A DNA stretch of 64,000 bases from Oscheius tipulae (GCA_037178975.1 JASJZH010000001.1:7858501-7922500); one strand, 5' to 3'; shown: positions 9,364-23,108, numbered from the stretch's first letter. Translations and numbers: made by a program. Notes: generated by a model not told the origin, from the letters alone.

Positions 9364-12300
9364 TTAGTTCCTTCGGTTAGCCAACATGACCTGAATTGAA
9401 ATGAATGGTACTATAATGGGAAAGAGACAAACCTTATTGATAAAGTTAATGACAGCACTGGCTGGCTGTTCGGGTTCGAGTTCAGCGAAAATATGGCAAA
9501 CATTTTCCATTGACGAGGGCTGAACATGATTCTATAATAGCACTCTACAAAAAGGCTAACCTTTCTCGCCACGAAGGCAAACATTCTGGCGGAATCTACA
9601 CAATGCTCGCCGAAGCCGAGTACCACGCTGTTGTCAAACCTGAAGTTAGCGTATATCAACCAAATTGCGATACTATACCGTCTGTCGGAAGGATCCATAC
9701 CAGCATAGATTACAGTATTAACGCCAACGTGTCGTCGGAAGAAAACCTTTCTTGTGTTGTCAGTCAGTGTTATTCCTTGAGACGAAACCTAAACTTTCAA
9801 TTACCGTAAAAACTCTAATATAAGCACCCTCTTACGTAAGGAATACGCAATTATTAAAGTCATAGTACGAGCCTTTCACAATAAGCATAGCAACTTGTTG
9901 ACAGCAATGATTGACCGAACTACCAGTAAGAATAAGCGTGTACCTTGAAGTGTACGCTGACCGGACGGCTCATTCCTCTGTTGACGTCTTCGACACCCTG
10001 GGCGATGGCCCGGCGAACACATTCCGTTCCAGTAAGAGATTCCACATCAACACTGCCAATGAATGCCACATTACAGGCAGCTCCCTGTTCCAGAAGAGCC
10101 TGAGTGGCGGATACGTGCTCGGGGGTGGACGCTGGATCGTATTCAGGCAGAAGGAGCTTTGTAGGCAGTGCCAGAGGAGTCATCGAGTGCTGATAGACAA
10201 GAGCCGACAGGGAACCGAAGACGGGCTAGAAGCATTTCTAGAAATTACCACCTATTCAAATACCTCGTTGTTGCAGCCCTTCAGCTTGACTCCTTTCGGT
10301 GAAGGCTCAATTAGAAAGTGTCGCACCAATTCGGTTCCATCGGCTGAAAATGTTGCCTGTTTTCCAAAAGGAGCGGAGAGATATATTTGTCTCAATCTGA
10401 GCCCCTGGGGACTGCTGTGCCCTCGCTCATATGTGTGTATATATCGAGATTGCGAATCCGTCACAAATTGAGAAATATTCAGAGACTTTGATGGGTTGTT
10501 TGGGGAGACTCTCTGTCGGGTTGTTTGGTGACTGCCTCCTTCCCCCAATCACACGCAATACCCCTTCCGAAAAGCATAAGAGTTAATGTATTCAGCAGTT
10601 CTTAGAGAGGCAGAGAGGGAGGCCCTTCCCGAATTCATTCATAAGAGATTCATGGCGGACATGGGTCCATTCATAGAGCTCTCCGGATGTCCCTTTACGC
10701 TGCTTAAAAACATGGCTAGTGTATCGGCGTGGTTCTTCTCAATAAAGCCCCCACGCGCGGACCAATTGAATTTATTCAAACTAACCGGGAGCGACTCCAG
10801 GCGGTGGTTGAGCCACTTTCAAGGCTAATCCGAAGGCACCAGGGAAGCTGTTAGAATCTCTGACGACAAAAGTGCCGGGCTGCTTGTCTCGTAACATGTT
10901 GATTGCTGAAAAGAGAAACAGTCAGCAGTGTTTATTTGCCGTCTGATGGGGGACCCTTTGATTGAGCCCGCATCGAGCATACAGACCGAGGTTCCCAGAG
11001 GAGAGGGATCAAGCTGTTTACTCAGCAGATTTTTGCAGGCTGCCCTCTTGAACCCAGAAATGACTCTACAAATTCCTTTCTGCCCCATTGACTTCCAGAT
11101 GTTTCTTCAAAAAGTGTCGAGTACAACTTCCGTTGTTTGTGCCCTCCGGCCCCATCTCCTGTCTTTTTACACTGCCCCCTTCACCTCGGATCGATCGATC
11201 GCCATATGTTTCTATTCATCAAAACTTCCCATGTGTGCTTTCAAGCTGAAAATGCAAAGCGTTTTTTGTCGGCATGGAATGATAGACGAGGACTGACGGC
11301 TACGGAGAGCTTGTTCGCGCCCTTTTTGGGATAATTGAAAGTTCTCGTCCTTGGGGACAAGCCCGTCAACACTTTCACCCCTCTAAAAGACAGAATAACA
11401 TGCAAATGGAGTTGGTTCATTTTGATGTACAAGGATGTTTGTTTTGTGAGATCCTAACCCGAGTCGTTCTCACCAGTAGCATCTCGTAAGCTCGTATCTA
11501 TTGTCAGCGCCCCACGAGTTCTCAGCAGATTTTCAGAGATTTTTGTTACTTTCGCAAAATGTTTAACTTTTCCACAAAGTTGCTTTGCTGGACCAAAAAA
11601 AGGAGCTTACCAGCTTCTCTGGAGATGTTTGGCTTGTACCAGTACTTGGAGGTATCCTTGACAAAGACCGGATGATGATGAATGATTTCTGACGTGTCTG
11701 AAAACGCCTTCATCAGACTGTGAACGGGTGCGCCCCCTTTTGAGCTTTAACGGTCAGGCCCCAAGGACGACAGGTGTCGCGAGCGGAAGGGGCATAACCC
11801 TTTTCCACCTGGAGAACGAGACAGCCTACGCACACTTTAACTGTCTTTTTATGGACTGAACAGTACCCTAGTCTATAAACCCTATATTAAGAATGAGAAA
11901 CAGGTGGCTGGTCAGTCGGGATGATTTACAATGGCTCCCATCGGTCTTACTCGGTTTAAGAATTCCTTGTGGCGAAGATGCTTGAGAAGTGCTCGAGACA
12001 TGATGATCCGTGGAAGTCTCTCTTGGTCTTATGGAAGAATCCCTGCTTCCTTGGAGAATACCAGTCTCTTGTCGCGGATCACTTGGAGGAGATCGGGTGG
12101 AACATGGACTTGAGGCTTCAGAGGAACAGCCACTCGACTCGGAACTCGCAAGAGAAGCCTCGTCAGACCTCTTCATGTGCAAAACGACAGATGGGCCCGG
12201 TTCACAGGTTGCCATTGGGCGGCTGGCTGAAGAAGGAGAGATCTAGGACCGGCAGGAGGCAAAAGAAGGCCCCGCGACCCCGCCCGCAACGGCTGGCACG

Positions 12301-15300
12301 CCCACTGACAGCTGATAGCGAGTTACGAGAGGCACACAGAGAGACAAATAGAATTCTGACGGGATTAGGAGGCATTGTAATCGGAAGAAAACTAATAGAC
12401 GAAAAGCGTGTTGCTAATGGAATAGGCAGCCCAAAATGATCAAGACTGAGAAGAAGTAAACGAAGCTGGACTAGGTGTGAGGTCGAGATAGAGACGGAGG
12501 ACTGTTTGTTCAAGTCGGGTATTCACACCTTGGAAGTCAGAGCAAACCCCCCGAGCCGACGAGAAAACCTCCGGAAATTGAAGAGCAAACAAAAAGAGAG
12601 TCCCCCGAGGGAATGGGATCACACATAAGACCCCCACTCTCCCTTCGAGCCTTGTTAGTTTGTTTGAGACCACCCTTTATAGTACGGTATGCCTTGCGAC
12701 AAAAGACATGTTGACCCAGAATGAAATGGCATCCATGCGCTAGCTGAATCAGCCTAAAAGCACTCACCGACAGAAGTCAAAGACGATCTTCTGCTCAGCT
12801 GGCCGTATTGAGATCGGGGCGAGGAAGATCGATAGTTCATAGTCTGTGCTCGATCCATGTCTTGTTTGGATGCACCGTTTGAGGCAGAGTAGAGCAGTGG
12901 ATGAAAAGGAATAGGTGTCTCTCTGGGAAATTGTGGTGTTGCGGAACGCTGCGTCAAGGTGGTCTGAAAAATAGCATATTTTTTATAGGGCATGTGATGT
13001 TAACTTACGTTCTCTGGGAAGTACCGGCTCGGTGTTTCCGGCCTGTAGATGGTACCACTGGCATACATCTCCCGCTGTGGAGTTTCAGCCCGGCAAATGG
13101 CTGCTGCCACTCTCTCCTGCCCAGAGAAGTATCTTGTTGGTGTCTCGGGTCGATTGGTCATATCCTGATACTGGAATGGCGGACGATCACTTCCAAACGA
13201 TGACTTGCGGTTCAGAGTGCGTGACGTCCTGCCAGAAGAGACTGGCTGCACGATCGAGTTGAGAGTAGAGAAGTCAAAGTCGCTGTTCTCGTTGTGCGCA
13301 TGTCCATTCATGTGCTTGTACGTGTGACTCTGAAATCTTCCACTTTTCTCTATTCTGTCCCTACTTACATCAATACTAGGAGTAGCCACTTCACTCCTGG
13401 CCGGACTTCTGCTTCTGTCTCTGGGTGGCGGAGTAGGTGGCTTCGATCGGACACCTCTTCCTCTCCTGGAGCCATCCTGGTAGGGACTGTGAGTATTTCT
13501 CAGTCTCTCCTCTTCGCGTCTGAACTCTGCCAATGCATCCGGCTTGCCGCCATAGTTTTCAGCGTCCCGTTGGTCGTTGACATTTTTCAGCTCCTGCAAT
13601 TTGTATGAAAAACTATTAATAAAGCCAAACCTCAAGCAACATCTGTTCCTGTGTTCTGCGTCTGACCAAGTCTGGAGCCAGGTTCCGTTTACTGCGAACT
13701 TTGCGGAGCTGTGTGGACAACCAGTCGTCAGCATCTCTTGCTTGTTCTGTAGCTTCGTACTGATGAGCGAACAGCTTTCGGCTTCTGAAGACAGTATAAG
13801 TGAATAAAGTTTTACAAAAATATAAAAGTACGGGTGCAAGTACAGAACTAAGGAGTACACAGAAACATTGGTTACCGAAAGAAAGGACAGTCCCTTCGTT
13901 CTGCATAGGTTCTTCCAGGGAACCTTTAAAGTGTTAGTAAGCGGAAGTTAGAGGCATACAATCTTACCTGGAAGGAGTAGCAGCGACACTTTGACAGTTC
14001 CTCTCGCGGAAAGTATCGCGACCTTTGGCGGAAACATCTCGGCAAGATCCAGCCTGTGTATTCAGGATCTCATCCAAAGGATCTCTAAATTAGAATAAGT
14101 AAAACTCCATAGCAATAGTTACGTGAACGATTCGACCGGTTGAAATCTTCTTCTCGGCATTTCCACACTTTTCGCTCCAGCATGTCTAGGAGGAGGGACG
14201 GGAGCCTTGTAGTTCAAGTAGAAATCGGGATCGCAGAGATCGTCCATGGCGCTGCTAAAGAATTTCATTGGCCACATATCGGAGAAAAGTATAGGGAAGG
14301 AGAACATTTCTCATGATTACCTCGGTTTTAAAACAAGGGCTATTGAATGAACTTACCTGAATCTGTCGTCATGTAGAGTCTTGTAGCTTCCGTAGTTGGT
14401 TCCCTTGTGATTGCGATTCAAGGTGCCTGTCGGAGTGGTCGTTGTGACAGCTCTTTGAGCTTGATCCAATATCTGAACATTCTGTCTACCCACTTAAAAA
14501 AAGAACCAACCATAGGTCTCTCCTCCACTTCCTCATCTCGCCTCTGGTAATAGGGCTGTCCAGCTACGGAATGACTCCTGATTGGCATGCGGGAGAGCTG
14601 ATCGAGGAGAGCGTCCTGCAAAAAGGGGGACAAAGTGAGACAGAGAAAAGGTCGCTCCCGTTGTAAACGAGTGGGTTACGCGTCGGAGAACTTCATTTTC
14701 ATGATAAGTTCTCACACCACCCAGGGGTATCTAATGAACGCATTAGGTCAATATTTGAACTTCTACTGCGCGGGTTTCCTTTTCGAGGAATCTGGTTTTG
14801 AGAAGAGAATCAAATCAAAAGTAGGAAAGAAATGATGAATATCACAAAAAATTAGTAGACCTTGAGTTTACATCTCTCGGTATTGAACCAACCTGTTTAG
14901 CCTTCTCAACCTCTCCATCCCATGTCATCTTCGGCTCGATCGGTTTCAAGGCTTGGCCTGTCTGGATCGGAACCTAAACCATTGATTGTACTCATTTGTT
15001 TACTGTCCCTTACAGCAGCAGCCTCGGAAGGATCGACGTGATTAAACTGTTCCTCGGCCTTCGGTTCGATGTTTCTCGAGAAGGACGGCTTCCTCGGTCG
15101 TTCAAAGGCCTCGTTCAATTCTTTCTTCGGCGCGTAGGAGAAGCACTTGGATGCCTTATCGTACCTCAAACAGCGTTTTTCTGCGTTGTCCTGCCCCAAC
15201 TACCTATCCTTTCCCACCAAATCCGGCTCAAGACTTGGAGTGGCTCTTTCCGCAGCTGTTCGAGGACTCGGCGGTCGATGGACTACTGGTCGAACCTGTG

Positions 15301-18300
15301 CCGGAAGGACCCCTCTTCTGAGCTCGGATGCTATGTACTATCCAACAAAAGCCCACCTTTCTGGCTGACTTTCGGCTATCGGTTCCGCCATGGCCGAATG
15401 TGATCGCGGTTTCGGTGGGACTGGCGGAGGCATGGTCGTCGGCTCCTTGCTCTTCTTACCCTCCTTCTTGATCTCACTATAGATTACAGCCTGACCGTTG
15501 GCCGGGAACTCGTCTGAAACATAAGTTTAGATAAAAACAGATTATCAAACTTTGCATTAGGTGGAAAAGAAAAGAGTGAGTGAGTTTAGAGTACATAGGT
15601 GACGAAAATGATAAATTGTAAATGCATCTCCTTCCAGAAAGGGAGAGTCTTTGGACGAGACTAATTCAGAATGAAATTCGGATAAAATTAGTTTTCATTA
15701 TGCTCTTACAATAAAAAATCATAACTTTTCGCAACACGTATAAGTTCAGTTTGAGGTTTAAAGGGATATTCTATCAGCTCGAAACAAATCCCAAAAGACT
15801 AAAGTAGCTGACCGGCACTTGGAAGTGGGCTTTGTGGCTAGAGCAGCTGGATCGCAAAAAGCGTGTGTGGAAAGTAGAGGCTGGGAGAGGAGACTCGCCA
15901 AAATGACTGTCCTTTAGCGAAGATGACGTGGTCGAGACAACATCCCAAGAACGTACAGCTAAAGAAGCTGACCCTACTGGAGAGAAAAACAGCTGGGGGC
16001 TAAAAGAAGACTGCATCCGGGGGACCCGTGGTCCCGATTTTATCGGCCGATTGATTGGCAGAGGGAAATAAAGAGCGCAGAGGCCCCTGGGTCCGTTTCG
16101 TAGGCGGCAACAGGACGCTGTAAAGCTGGCGTCGATCAATGATCCTCGATATAGCCACTTCTGTTTTTGGTAGGAAGTGATCAACATAGTAAACAGAGGC
16201 CGACTAAGCGTTTTTGAACTAGTTGGATACAAAAGGATTGTAGTCCGATTGACGATCAAAACAAGGCAAAGGAGAAGCTGCTTGGGACTACAGGGAAACA
16301 GAATTGATTACAATTGAAACAAATCACGTTTGCTTTTTCTTTGATTTCTGGCCGAGAGAGGGGTTGCCATCAACACACATGCACGCGGGAGTGTCCGAGG
16401 CCGGATCACAGCCGGGTTATTTTAAACCATGGGATTACTTGAGGCGTTGAGAAAAGCAACATGGAAGTTTGGAGTGGAGGAGTTCAAGTTCAGAAGGAAG
16501 TTCCTAGAATATTCGTGTTGCTTGTTGGGAAAATAGTGAAAAATAGAAGCGTGCAATTTGTCAACTTGTGAAATCCGAGGAACCGCGAATCAACGGACTC
16601 TGTGTTTAATTTTTGATAATATATTCCTGATAAGGCTGGCTAGTATTTAGTTTGAAAAAACTTCAAAAATATATGTAGGTTGCAGACATCTAATCGAGTA
16701 GGTTTGAATCGCCCTCATTTCCCCGTGATAGATTTTTGAGGAGATTTATCTTGAAACAAGTGAAGAAGGGCTTAATCCTCTGAATGCCAACAAATTTAGA
16801 CGATCCATATATTCATAAGAGTAAAATGTACCAGTTGGTACCTAACACTCGATTGAACTCGGGCCTAGTTTGAAGGAAGGAAGGACTCCACCAGTACAAG
16901 AAAGAAGTAGAGACTGAATGAAACCTCCTTTTTCAAAAAGTGAAGATTTTTGGAAAGGTATTATTTCCTTAACCCCGTCTTCTTTTTAAAGGAACTGCGC
17001 AAAGGATCAAGGGGTGCAAGCGAGCGGCGCAAGGGGTACTCTGCCTAGATTTCACAAACTTGCAGGTGATCCAATTGTAGGAACTCTACAGGTATCAATG
17101 CTGAAAGAGGATAGGCAGATATGTTCCGGATGAGAAGAAGGGGGTCTTTAGTTGTTACAGTGGTGGGCGGCAGCCGGCCTGACAACAACAGCCGCTTTCG
17201 ACGGCTCCCGTTGACCACAAGTTTTTCTGCGACTCTTTTGCAAAAAGAACAGCACTTAATCACCAAGACATGTAAAGTACTAAGAAATACAGAGTTTGGG
17301 TGACTAATTAGGACACGCGAGTGCCACGGAGGAATAAACAAAGATAGTTTAGCCCGTGGAAATCGGATACTGGACAAGGAGAAAGAGAGAGAGACACTCA
17401 CCCTCGGCCTGCTGGAAGTCCTCATAGCTGTTCGTCTTGTGTTCCAGATGACCTATTTGCTTCTTCGAGGAACTTTTAAGCGGCTCGACAGAGACCAAAA
17501 GCTCAAGGAGCACGTCGTTGTGAATGGACGGGTCTGAAAAAATCCAGGAAGCATTTTGAGAACGAGGGTAGAGGCTATTAGTTTCCCGGCCTCTTACCGT
17601 TGAAAACGAGATCCAATTCCTCTTTATGGAATGTCAGAGCTGTAGTTCGACTCTTTAACTCCAGAGAGCAGGTGTTCAACTGGCAGCGGAGCAGCTCTCT
17701 TTTCTTCTCACCACTGGAAACGTTTTCTTTATGAGCTTTTGTCATGCAAGGCTCAGCATTTTAATTTGGGGGAATGACACAATAGTTCACTTACTCAACA
17801 GTGTCTGCATACCAGAACATACCTGATTTGAAAAACGAATGAATGTCAACATACAAGAACCTACCTGATTTGAAAAACCTTGACGAGAACGTCTCCTCGC
17901 AGTTTCAACTCGCCGTCTACATCCCATCGAAGAACGTCTTTAGCATGTCTGCAAAGCGAGTACGTGGATTCCACTCGTGGAATTGATTTTGGCGCCCCCA
18001 CCCAAGACCCTCATACAATGGAAGCACAAAGAAAGCTCCCGAATACGATTATAGACTGGGTTAACTCACGCTGCTGTCGACTCATATACTGGTTGCATCC
18101 TCTCGTAAATCTTGAAGGCCAATGTGTTTCCGTTGAGGTGAGAAACGGCCAGGCGCATGAGATACAAGGAGTTCGAGTTGACCACCACCTTTCCCGAGAG
18201 TAGAGAGGAAAAGTAGTGAATGTAGCGACGATGACTCGGCTGTCCACCACCTCCGATGTACTGATCGGCAAATCGCTTAATGCTGAATCTGTCTTCCACT

Positions 18301-19806
18301 GGATCGTCGCTAAAACTGATTTTAGTCCGGTCGAATAAACTCTGACTTGGCACAAATGACGTTGTAGTGCATGTGGGCAGCCAGGACCATGGCAGCTCGG
18401 CTTCTGTCTCCCTGAAATGGAGGGTTCTTGCTGGAATTTCTTTCGCGAGAAGGGTAATATAAGAGCTGACATATCTGTGTCACTCTAGGTTTACCAACCG
18501 TCTACGACGGCTTTGCCGTTCATTAGTCTTGACTTAGCATTGCAAACAGGCGGCTGCGCCGCTTCTCTAATAGCCTAAGTTCCCAGCCTTCCCCCCAGAG
18601 CTGACTTGTCAACTGAATCCTTGACATGTCTCGACTTGCTAGCTTTTTGCTCGCGGTGACGCACGGACGGACACCTTTAGTAGAGAGCTCGTTTTACCAG
18701 TCGCTTACACTCCTGGCAGATCGACTCACACTGTCAGTGGTCGTTTTGTAACTTGAACTCTCCGTTGACATGTCAAATCTAATCTATGATAACACTTGAC
18801 AGAAAAGACCACACGAATTCCGTCAAAGGTTATCTCAGATTAGAGTTGGCATGCACGTGCAGACGACTCTTCAAATTGTAAAGGTAGAGTGTGCTTGATA
18901 GTCATTTCGGACAATATATACCGCTCTTTTCTGAAAGGCTTACTGGTACATATTAAGCTTGAGAAGCGGAAAGGTGAGAGAGCAACAAGACCTGACTTCA
19001 AGAGTGATAACATAAGCTCATATGAACTTGTAGCTTATGATATGTTTGGGTTAAGGTAGCTTCGTAGACAATTGTTGACGACGTAGCTAACTACTCTTTC
19101 TCGAAAATGATAGGAACCCGGTAAAGTGGCTCCCTATTCAGAGTGATGACCTACCTTGCAATGCAGAACGACGACATTTTGTGGATGTAGACTGAGCCAC
19201 TGTTCTAACTGTTTGCAGATTGCACATAGTCGGTCAAGTGGAGGAGCCAGACCTGGAAACGATGGTAGGATAGAGGAACGAAAGTGGAAGCAAAAGAGAT
19301 TAACGTCGAGACTCTGCACGGGGATCACAAACGTAGCCAGCCAGGCCAGACCAAGTTTGCTCGCAGAGGACACCCTGGCCTGGCCGGCCACCAAAGGCGC
19401 GCGCTGTTTACAAGCCTGGGCGTCCTCGAACCTGGCCGACGCGAATGTTTCGGCCAGGTTTGCGATGCCTGCTCTGCATTTACGATAAGTTCTTGCTTCT
19501 CATGATGGTGTCTGTGATCTATGAGCAGAGCTCACCTCTAGGCCAGCCACTCTCCTCGGCCTCCAGGATCCTCTGCACATCTCCTCTCCTCCTCGAGACG
19601 TTCCACACCTTATAATGGTCAAAGTGTTTATTTTTGAGAGTTGCTGCTGCCGTCTTCAACGACTCCACATACTTTTGATTGTCAGGCTCGTCACAAGCCA
19701 ATACTGAAATATGAGTTGTGGCAGAAGAGAGGGAAAGACTACCTATGATTCGAGCAGTAATATACTGAACAGAAAGTCCATCAGCCGAGACATCGCGAGA
19801 AATCAT
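9364..19806 (-). CDS. Tensin (PTP-like, C2, linker, SH2, PTB), focal-adhesion adaptor
   Basis: Tensins link integrin tails to actin at cell-matrix adhesions. The start is the ATG at 19806, 9 nt after a TTGTTCAG acceptor. Exons in order: PTP-like domain with [23 protein letters not shown] and SGWPRG, then QNVVVLHCK joined to [18 protein letters not shown]2 domain with [25 protein letters not shown] and [10 protein letters not shown]; a long Pro/Ser/Arg-rich linker (about 17.4-11.9 kb) with repeated R-x-ETPxR motifs; SH2 with [12 protein letters not shown] and [19 protein letters not shown], then [22 protein letters not shown] with [27 protein letters not shown] and [17 protein letters not shown]. 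The stop is TAA 9364-9366. The phosphatase loop keeps the CX5R cysteine and arginine, but the WPD aspartate is R. One in-frame stop (near 15192) must lie in a very short intron or be an error. More than 20 exons. Confidence 0.85.
17808..17878 (-). repeat. 42-nt-period tandem duplication of a tensin exon end and splice donor
   Basis: Two copies of about 29 nt (17808-17836 and 17850-17878) share TTTTTCAAATCAG followed by GTATGTTC or GTAGGTTC when read on the minus strand. Each copy carries the end of the C2-domain exon plus a donor site. The upstream donor (17865 side) keeps the frame. Using the downstream one would include 42 nt starting with an in-frame TAG. Confidence 0.75.
18697..18866. repeat. 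Dispersed repeat in a tensin intron (partner at 22942-23108)
   Basis: Shares collinear blocks with 22942-23108: ACCAGTCGC.TAC.CTCC, CACACTGTCAGT, TGTAACTTGAACT, ATGATAAC..T.GACAGAAA and CAGATTAGAGTTGG. It lies in the intron that splits the tensin phosphatase loop. Confidence 0.65.
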
Positions 19807-21278
19807 GCGCCCGTTCTGAACAAAAAGATGACGTGCTGTTATGTAAATGACCAGAAGTTGCCAGAAGGGAGAGTTCCCCCGAGGGACGGGTCGACTTCCT
19901 GGGGGTTACTTAAAAGGAGACGAGAGATCTTCCTCTTTGACAAAAAGGTTTGTCGGCTACCCCCAGCAGAATCCTGTTAACTTTGTTTCTCGCCTGGATG
20001 CCAGTCCCCTAATCAAAGAAGAAAACGAGACAATAGAAGGTGCAAAAGAGGGGTACGCGGGGAGAGCATTCTGACACAGATTCCCCGAGGACTTGTTGCA
20101 GCATGAAGAGGAACTAAAGAATAAGGAACAGGTAGAAAGTGACTGAGAAGTGAGTTTTATCTCCGAGGCGACTTTGCGTACTTGTCAATGAGGCATAAAC
20201 CCCGGGGACCTCGGGAGCCCCGTCTCTGTCTCCTGACAAATGAGCCAGTCACTGACGACTTTTCTTCCTTTTATCACTTCTTCTCTTAAAAAAATAAACT
20301 GACCGGTGCGACGTTGGCATCCTTCGACAGAGAATAGACATCTCCGCTCTGAAAGTTTTTGTTGGGAACGCAAACGTAGATCATGAAAACACCAAAATTT
20401 CTGACTCTTAGCCCTGGAAAGTTATCTCATCGTTTTTTTCATCCTACGAGCATCAAAATGACATCCAACAAGTCTAGTTTAATCATAGTAACTGAGAAAT
20501 TTTGAACGGTGAGAACAAATTTTTTGTAATTTTCCAATGGTCAAGCAGAAAGAGAGCCCACTTTCCTTTTTCCTCAGGACTAAAGCTCATTTCGGTCCCT
20601 TCAGTTCGTGAGATGCTGTTTGAATGTGTTTGCGCGAGAGGGAGAGGGAGCAGAAGATACACCCGCCTCGGTCAAGCAACATGGCTCGTCCGAACACCTT
20701 TTGGCTTTTTGACGAGTGGACAAACAGAAGGAGTGCGCTCTTTCTCATCGCTATCAGTTCGAAATCAATCTCCATCGCCATTAAGTTCTCACTCGCGCCC
20801 CCCGCTGCGATTATGGCATCGTTTCCTCCCTGTGTCTTACTGGAGGAGGATAACACAAGAAATGATCGATCAAAAACGGAAAGAAATGATTGATGCGACA
20901 GGGCAAAAGTGTTAGATCTTAATCGAATTAGACATCCCCGAAATTCCACTCATTGCGCAATGTGAATTTTCGGAATTCTTTCCTATTTCAGACAAGAAAA
21001 CCAGGAATAAAAGGTACCTGTTTCAATTTCTTAGTCGGTCGAAAGCACATGAGACGAGCCATTGTTAGGCGAAGGGCTCGTGCCCAAACGGGGCCAGCTT
21101 GGAGGGGAAGATTCTGGAAGGAGACTTGTTGGTACAGAGGAAGAGAATGGCATGAGAGTAAGGTCAGGGAACGGTCATCTGGGGGGTGGCTGCCTGCCCG
21201 AAAAACCTGTAGGAAACTCGTCCACACGACCGATTATCGCGGACTGACAGCGGAAGCGCCAGACATGCAGAGTGGCTC

Positions 21279-21307
21279 AGCAGATTTGGGCCTTTCCCAA
21301 ATCTGCT
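21279..21307. repeat. Perfect 12-base-arm hairpin
   Basis: AGCAGATTTGGG, a 5-nt loop, then its exact complement. It stands alone in the tensin upstream region. Confidence 0.55.
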
Positions 21308-22941
21308 TGGGATAGGAGAGGGTTTTGGGTGCAATCACCTCGGAATGGTACATCACAAGAAGAGAGAGAGAGTGACCAGAGAACGAGTTTCGAGGTGATA
21401 CGGGTGAGGAGGCCCTAAAAGAACCCGGGGAGAGAAACTGGTCACTTCAAGCCATCTCTCTCCCTCTCGGAAACAGTTATCCGTATGTCAAGAAAACACT
21501 CTGAAAAGAGGACCCAATTTCTTTCGAGTGGCCTCGAATGTGTGTGGTGACTTGAAACATGTGAGGAGGCTGAGGGCACGATTGCGGCTGGCTCTGGAAG
21601 AAGCGCGACGAGGGACTGAGCAAACAGGACCCCGAACGGGACAAGGGCCAAGGGGCCCTAACGGTTTTTCGGACAGTTCCCGCCACTATACTTCATTTTC
21701 TCAAGTGAAAATGTGCCAATTTTTGGCTACCTAGGTTCAGACTGCGACTTTTTAGCTTGAGCATGTACTTCAAAGGTGTGCCTTTTGATCTGACAGAACA
21801 ACAAAAAATGTTTAAGTCTCTGTCTGAGTGGGGAATGAGGCTTCGCGAACTGTTGCTATTGGAAGTTTCAAAAACCAACTCGTGGAAGGTAAAAAAAAGG
21901 GGAGAGGTGTTTTGTCAAAACCGGAAGTTTAAGGTGAGTAGTAGCAATCGAACTCGAATGGTGAGGAGATTTAAACGGCGTCATAAAAAAAAAGTTGCGA
22001 CATAGTGCCAGATGTTGCTGCGCGGATGTGCCAATCAAATTTTTCGCCAAAAGGTCACGCCATTTTCATAGTCCAAAGGTAATGGAATGTAAATGAGGCG
22101 CTGGAAAAGGGTATAGCGGTCACTGATCCAGTCGGAGGAAGAAAAAGAGCGACTGTGCCAGGTCAAACGAAAGAAGGATAAGCAATTTGGAGGGAGTGAG
22201 CGTGACCGTTCGATCGATTTGGAGCTGAAAGGAGGAGCCTCTCTTTTGTTCTCCTCAAAGGCACCTGTGAGAGGCATTTAGAGGCACCCTAACAGCCGAG
22301 TTAACATATGTTCTCCTTGTGATAAGAGGGGATGGGGGAGGCAAGAGATAGCCTAATAGACCGGGAGGTCTGATAGCAGTCCTGCAAACATGCCACAAAC
22401 AAGAAGAGACTGCCGCTGTCTCGGCGACTGCACGGGATTAGGTCTCAAGGTAAACGAACGGCAATTCTCTGAGCTATAACGGGTGGACGAACTTTTTGCT
22501 CGGGCCGTTTTGAAGCTCGAAACACGAACTTGTGGGTCCTACAAGTTGCAATAGGTAGGATAGAAAAAACTTGTCGAGACTTGCTCTATTCTGTCAACCA
22601 AATGGATTTCTTGATCGCCTTGTCGCTGACCAGCTCTCGACACACGCATTAGTGATGCCGATCGGTACAGCACCACCGATTACCAGTCGGAACAGAAAAT
22701 GTGCCAATGCTCATCCAACACTCGACGGAACATAGCTAATAGGTTTCAAACTAAGATTATTTTCAGCTCTACTCCGGCTACAGCAATTCCAGCCGCCTAC
22801 AACTGCAGTGTTGGCATTGAAAGCTAAACTCCTCTCCTAGTTGTCCAAGTATCGCCTAATCATTTTACATGATACACTTTTGTAGGCAATTGCAAGACTT
22901 TTCGCTTCTAGATGTTAGTGTTGGCAGGTTTTGTCAGGCTA

Positions 22942-23108
22942 CCAGTCGCCTACGCTCCGGTCACACTGTCAGTATTAATTTTGAATGTAACTTGAACTGT
23001 CCTGTCTTGACTTTTTTATCTCTAATATAGGATAACGTTAGACAGAAAGGGTTACATGAATTCTAGCAAGTTATATCCCAGATTAGAGTTGGAATTATGC
23101 ACAGGAAC
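22942..23108. repeat. Dispersed repeat, second copy (partner at 18697-18866)
   Basis: Collinear with the copy in the tensin intron, in the same orientation. The two are diverged, with small indels. Confidence 0.65.

Noticed and set aside
15774-16259. A 161-residue minus-strand frame within a tensin intron
   Set aside because: Composition is unlike the neighbouring exons, it has no family similarity, and flanking tensin exons join in frame without it.
20587-20949. A minus-strand frame of 120 residues that could be an upstream tensin exon
   Set aside because: No similarity to tensin N-termini. The exon at 19806 already has an acceptor 9 nt before an ATG, the usual start pattern here.
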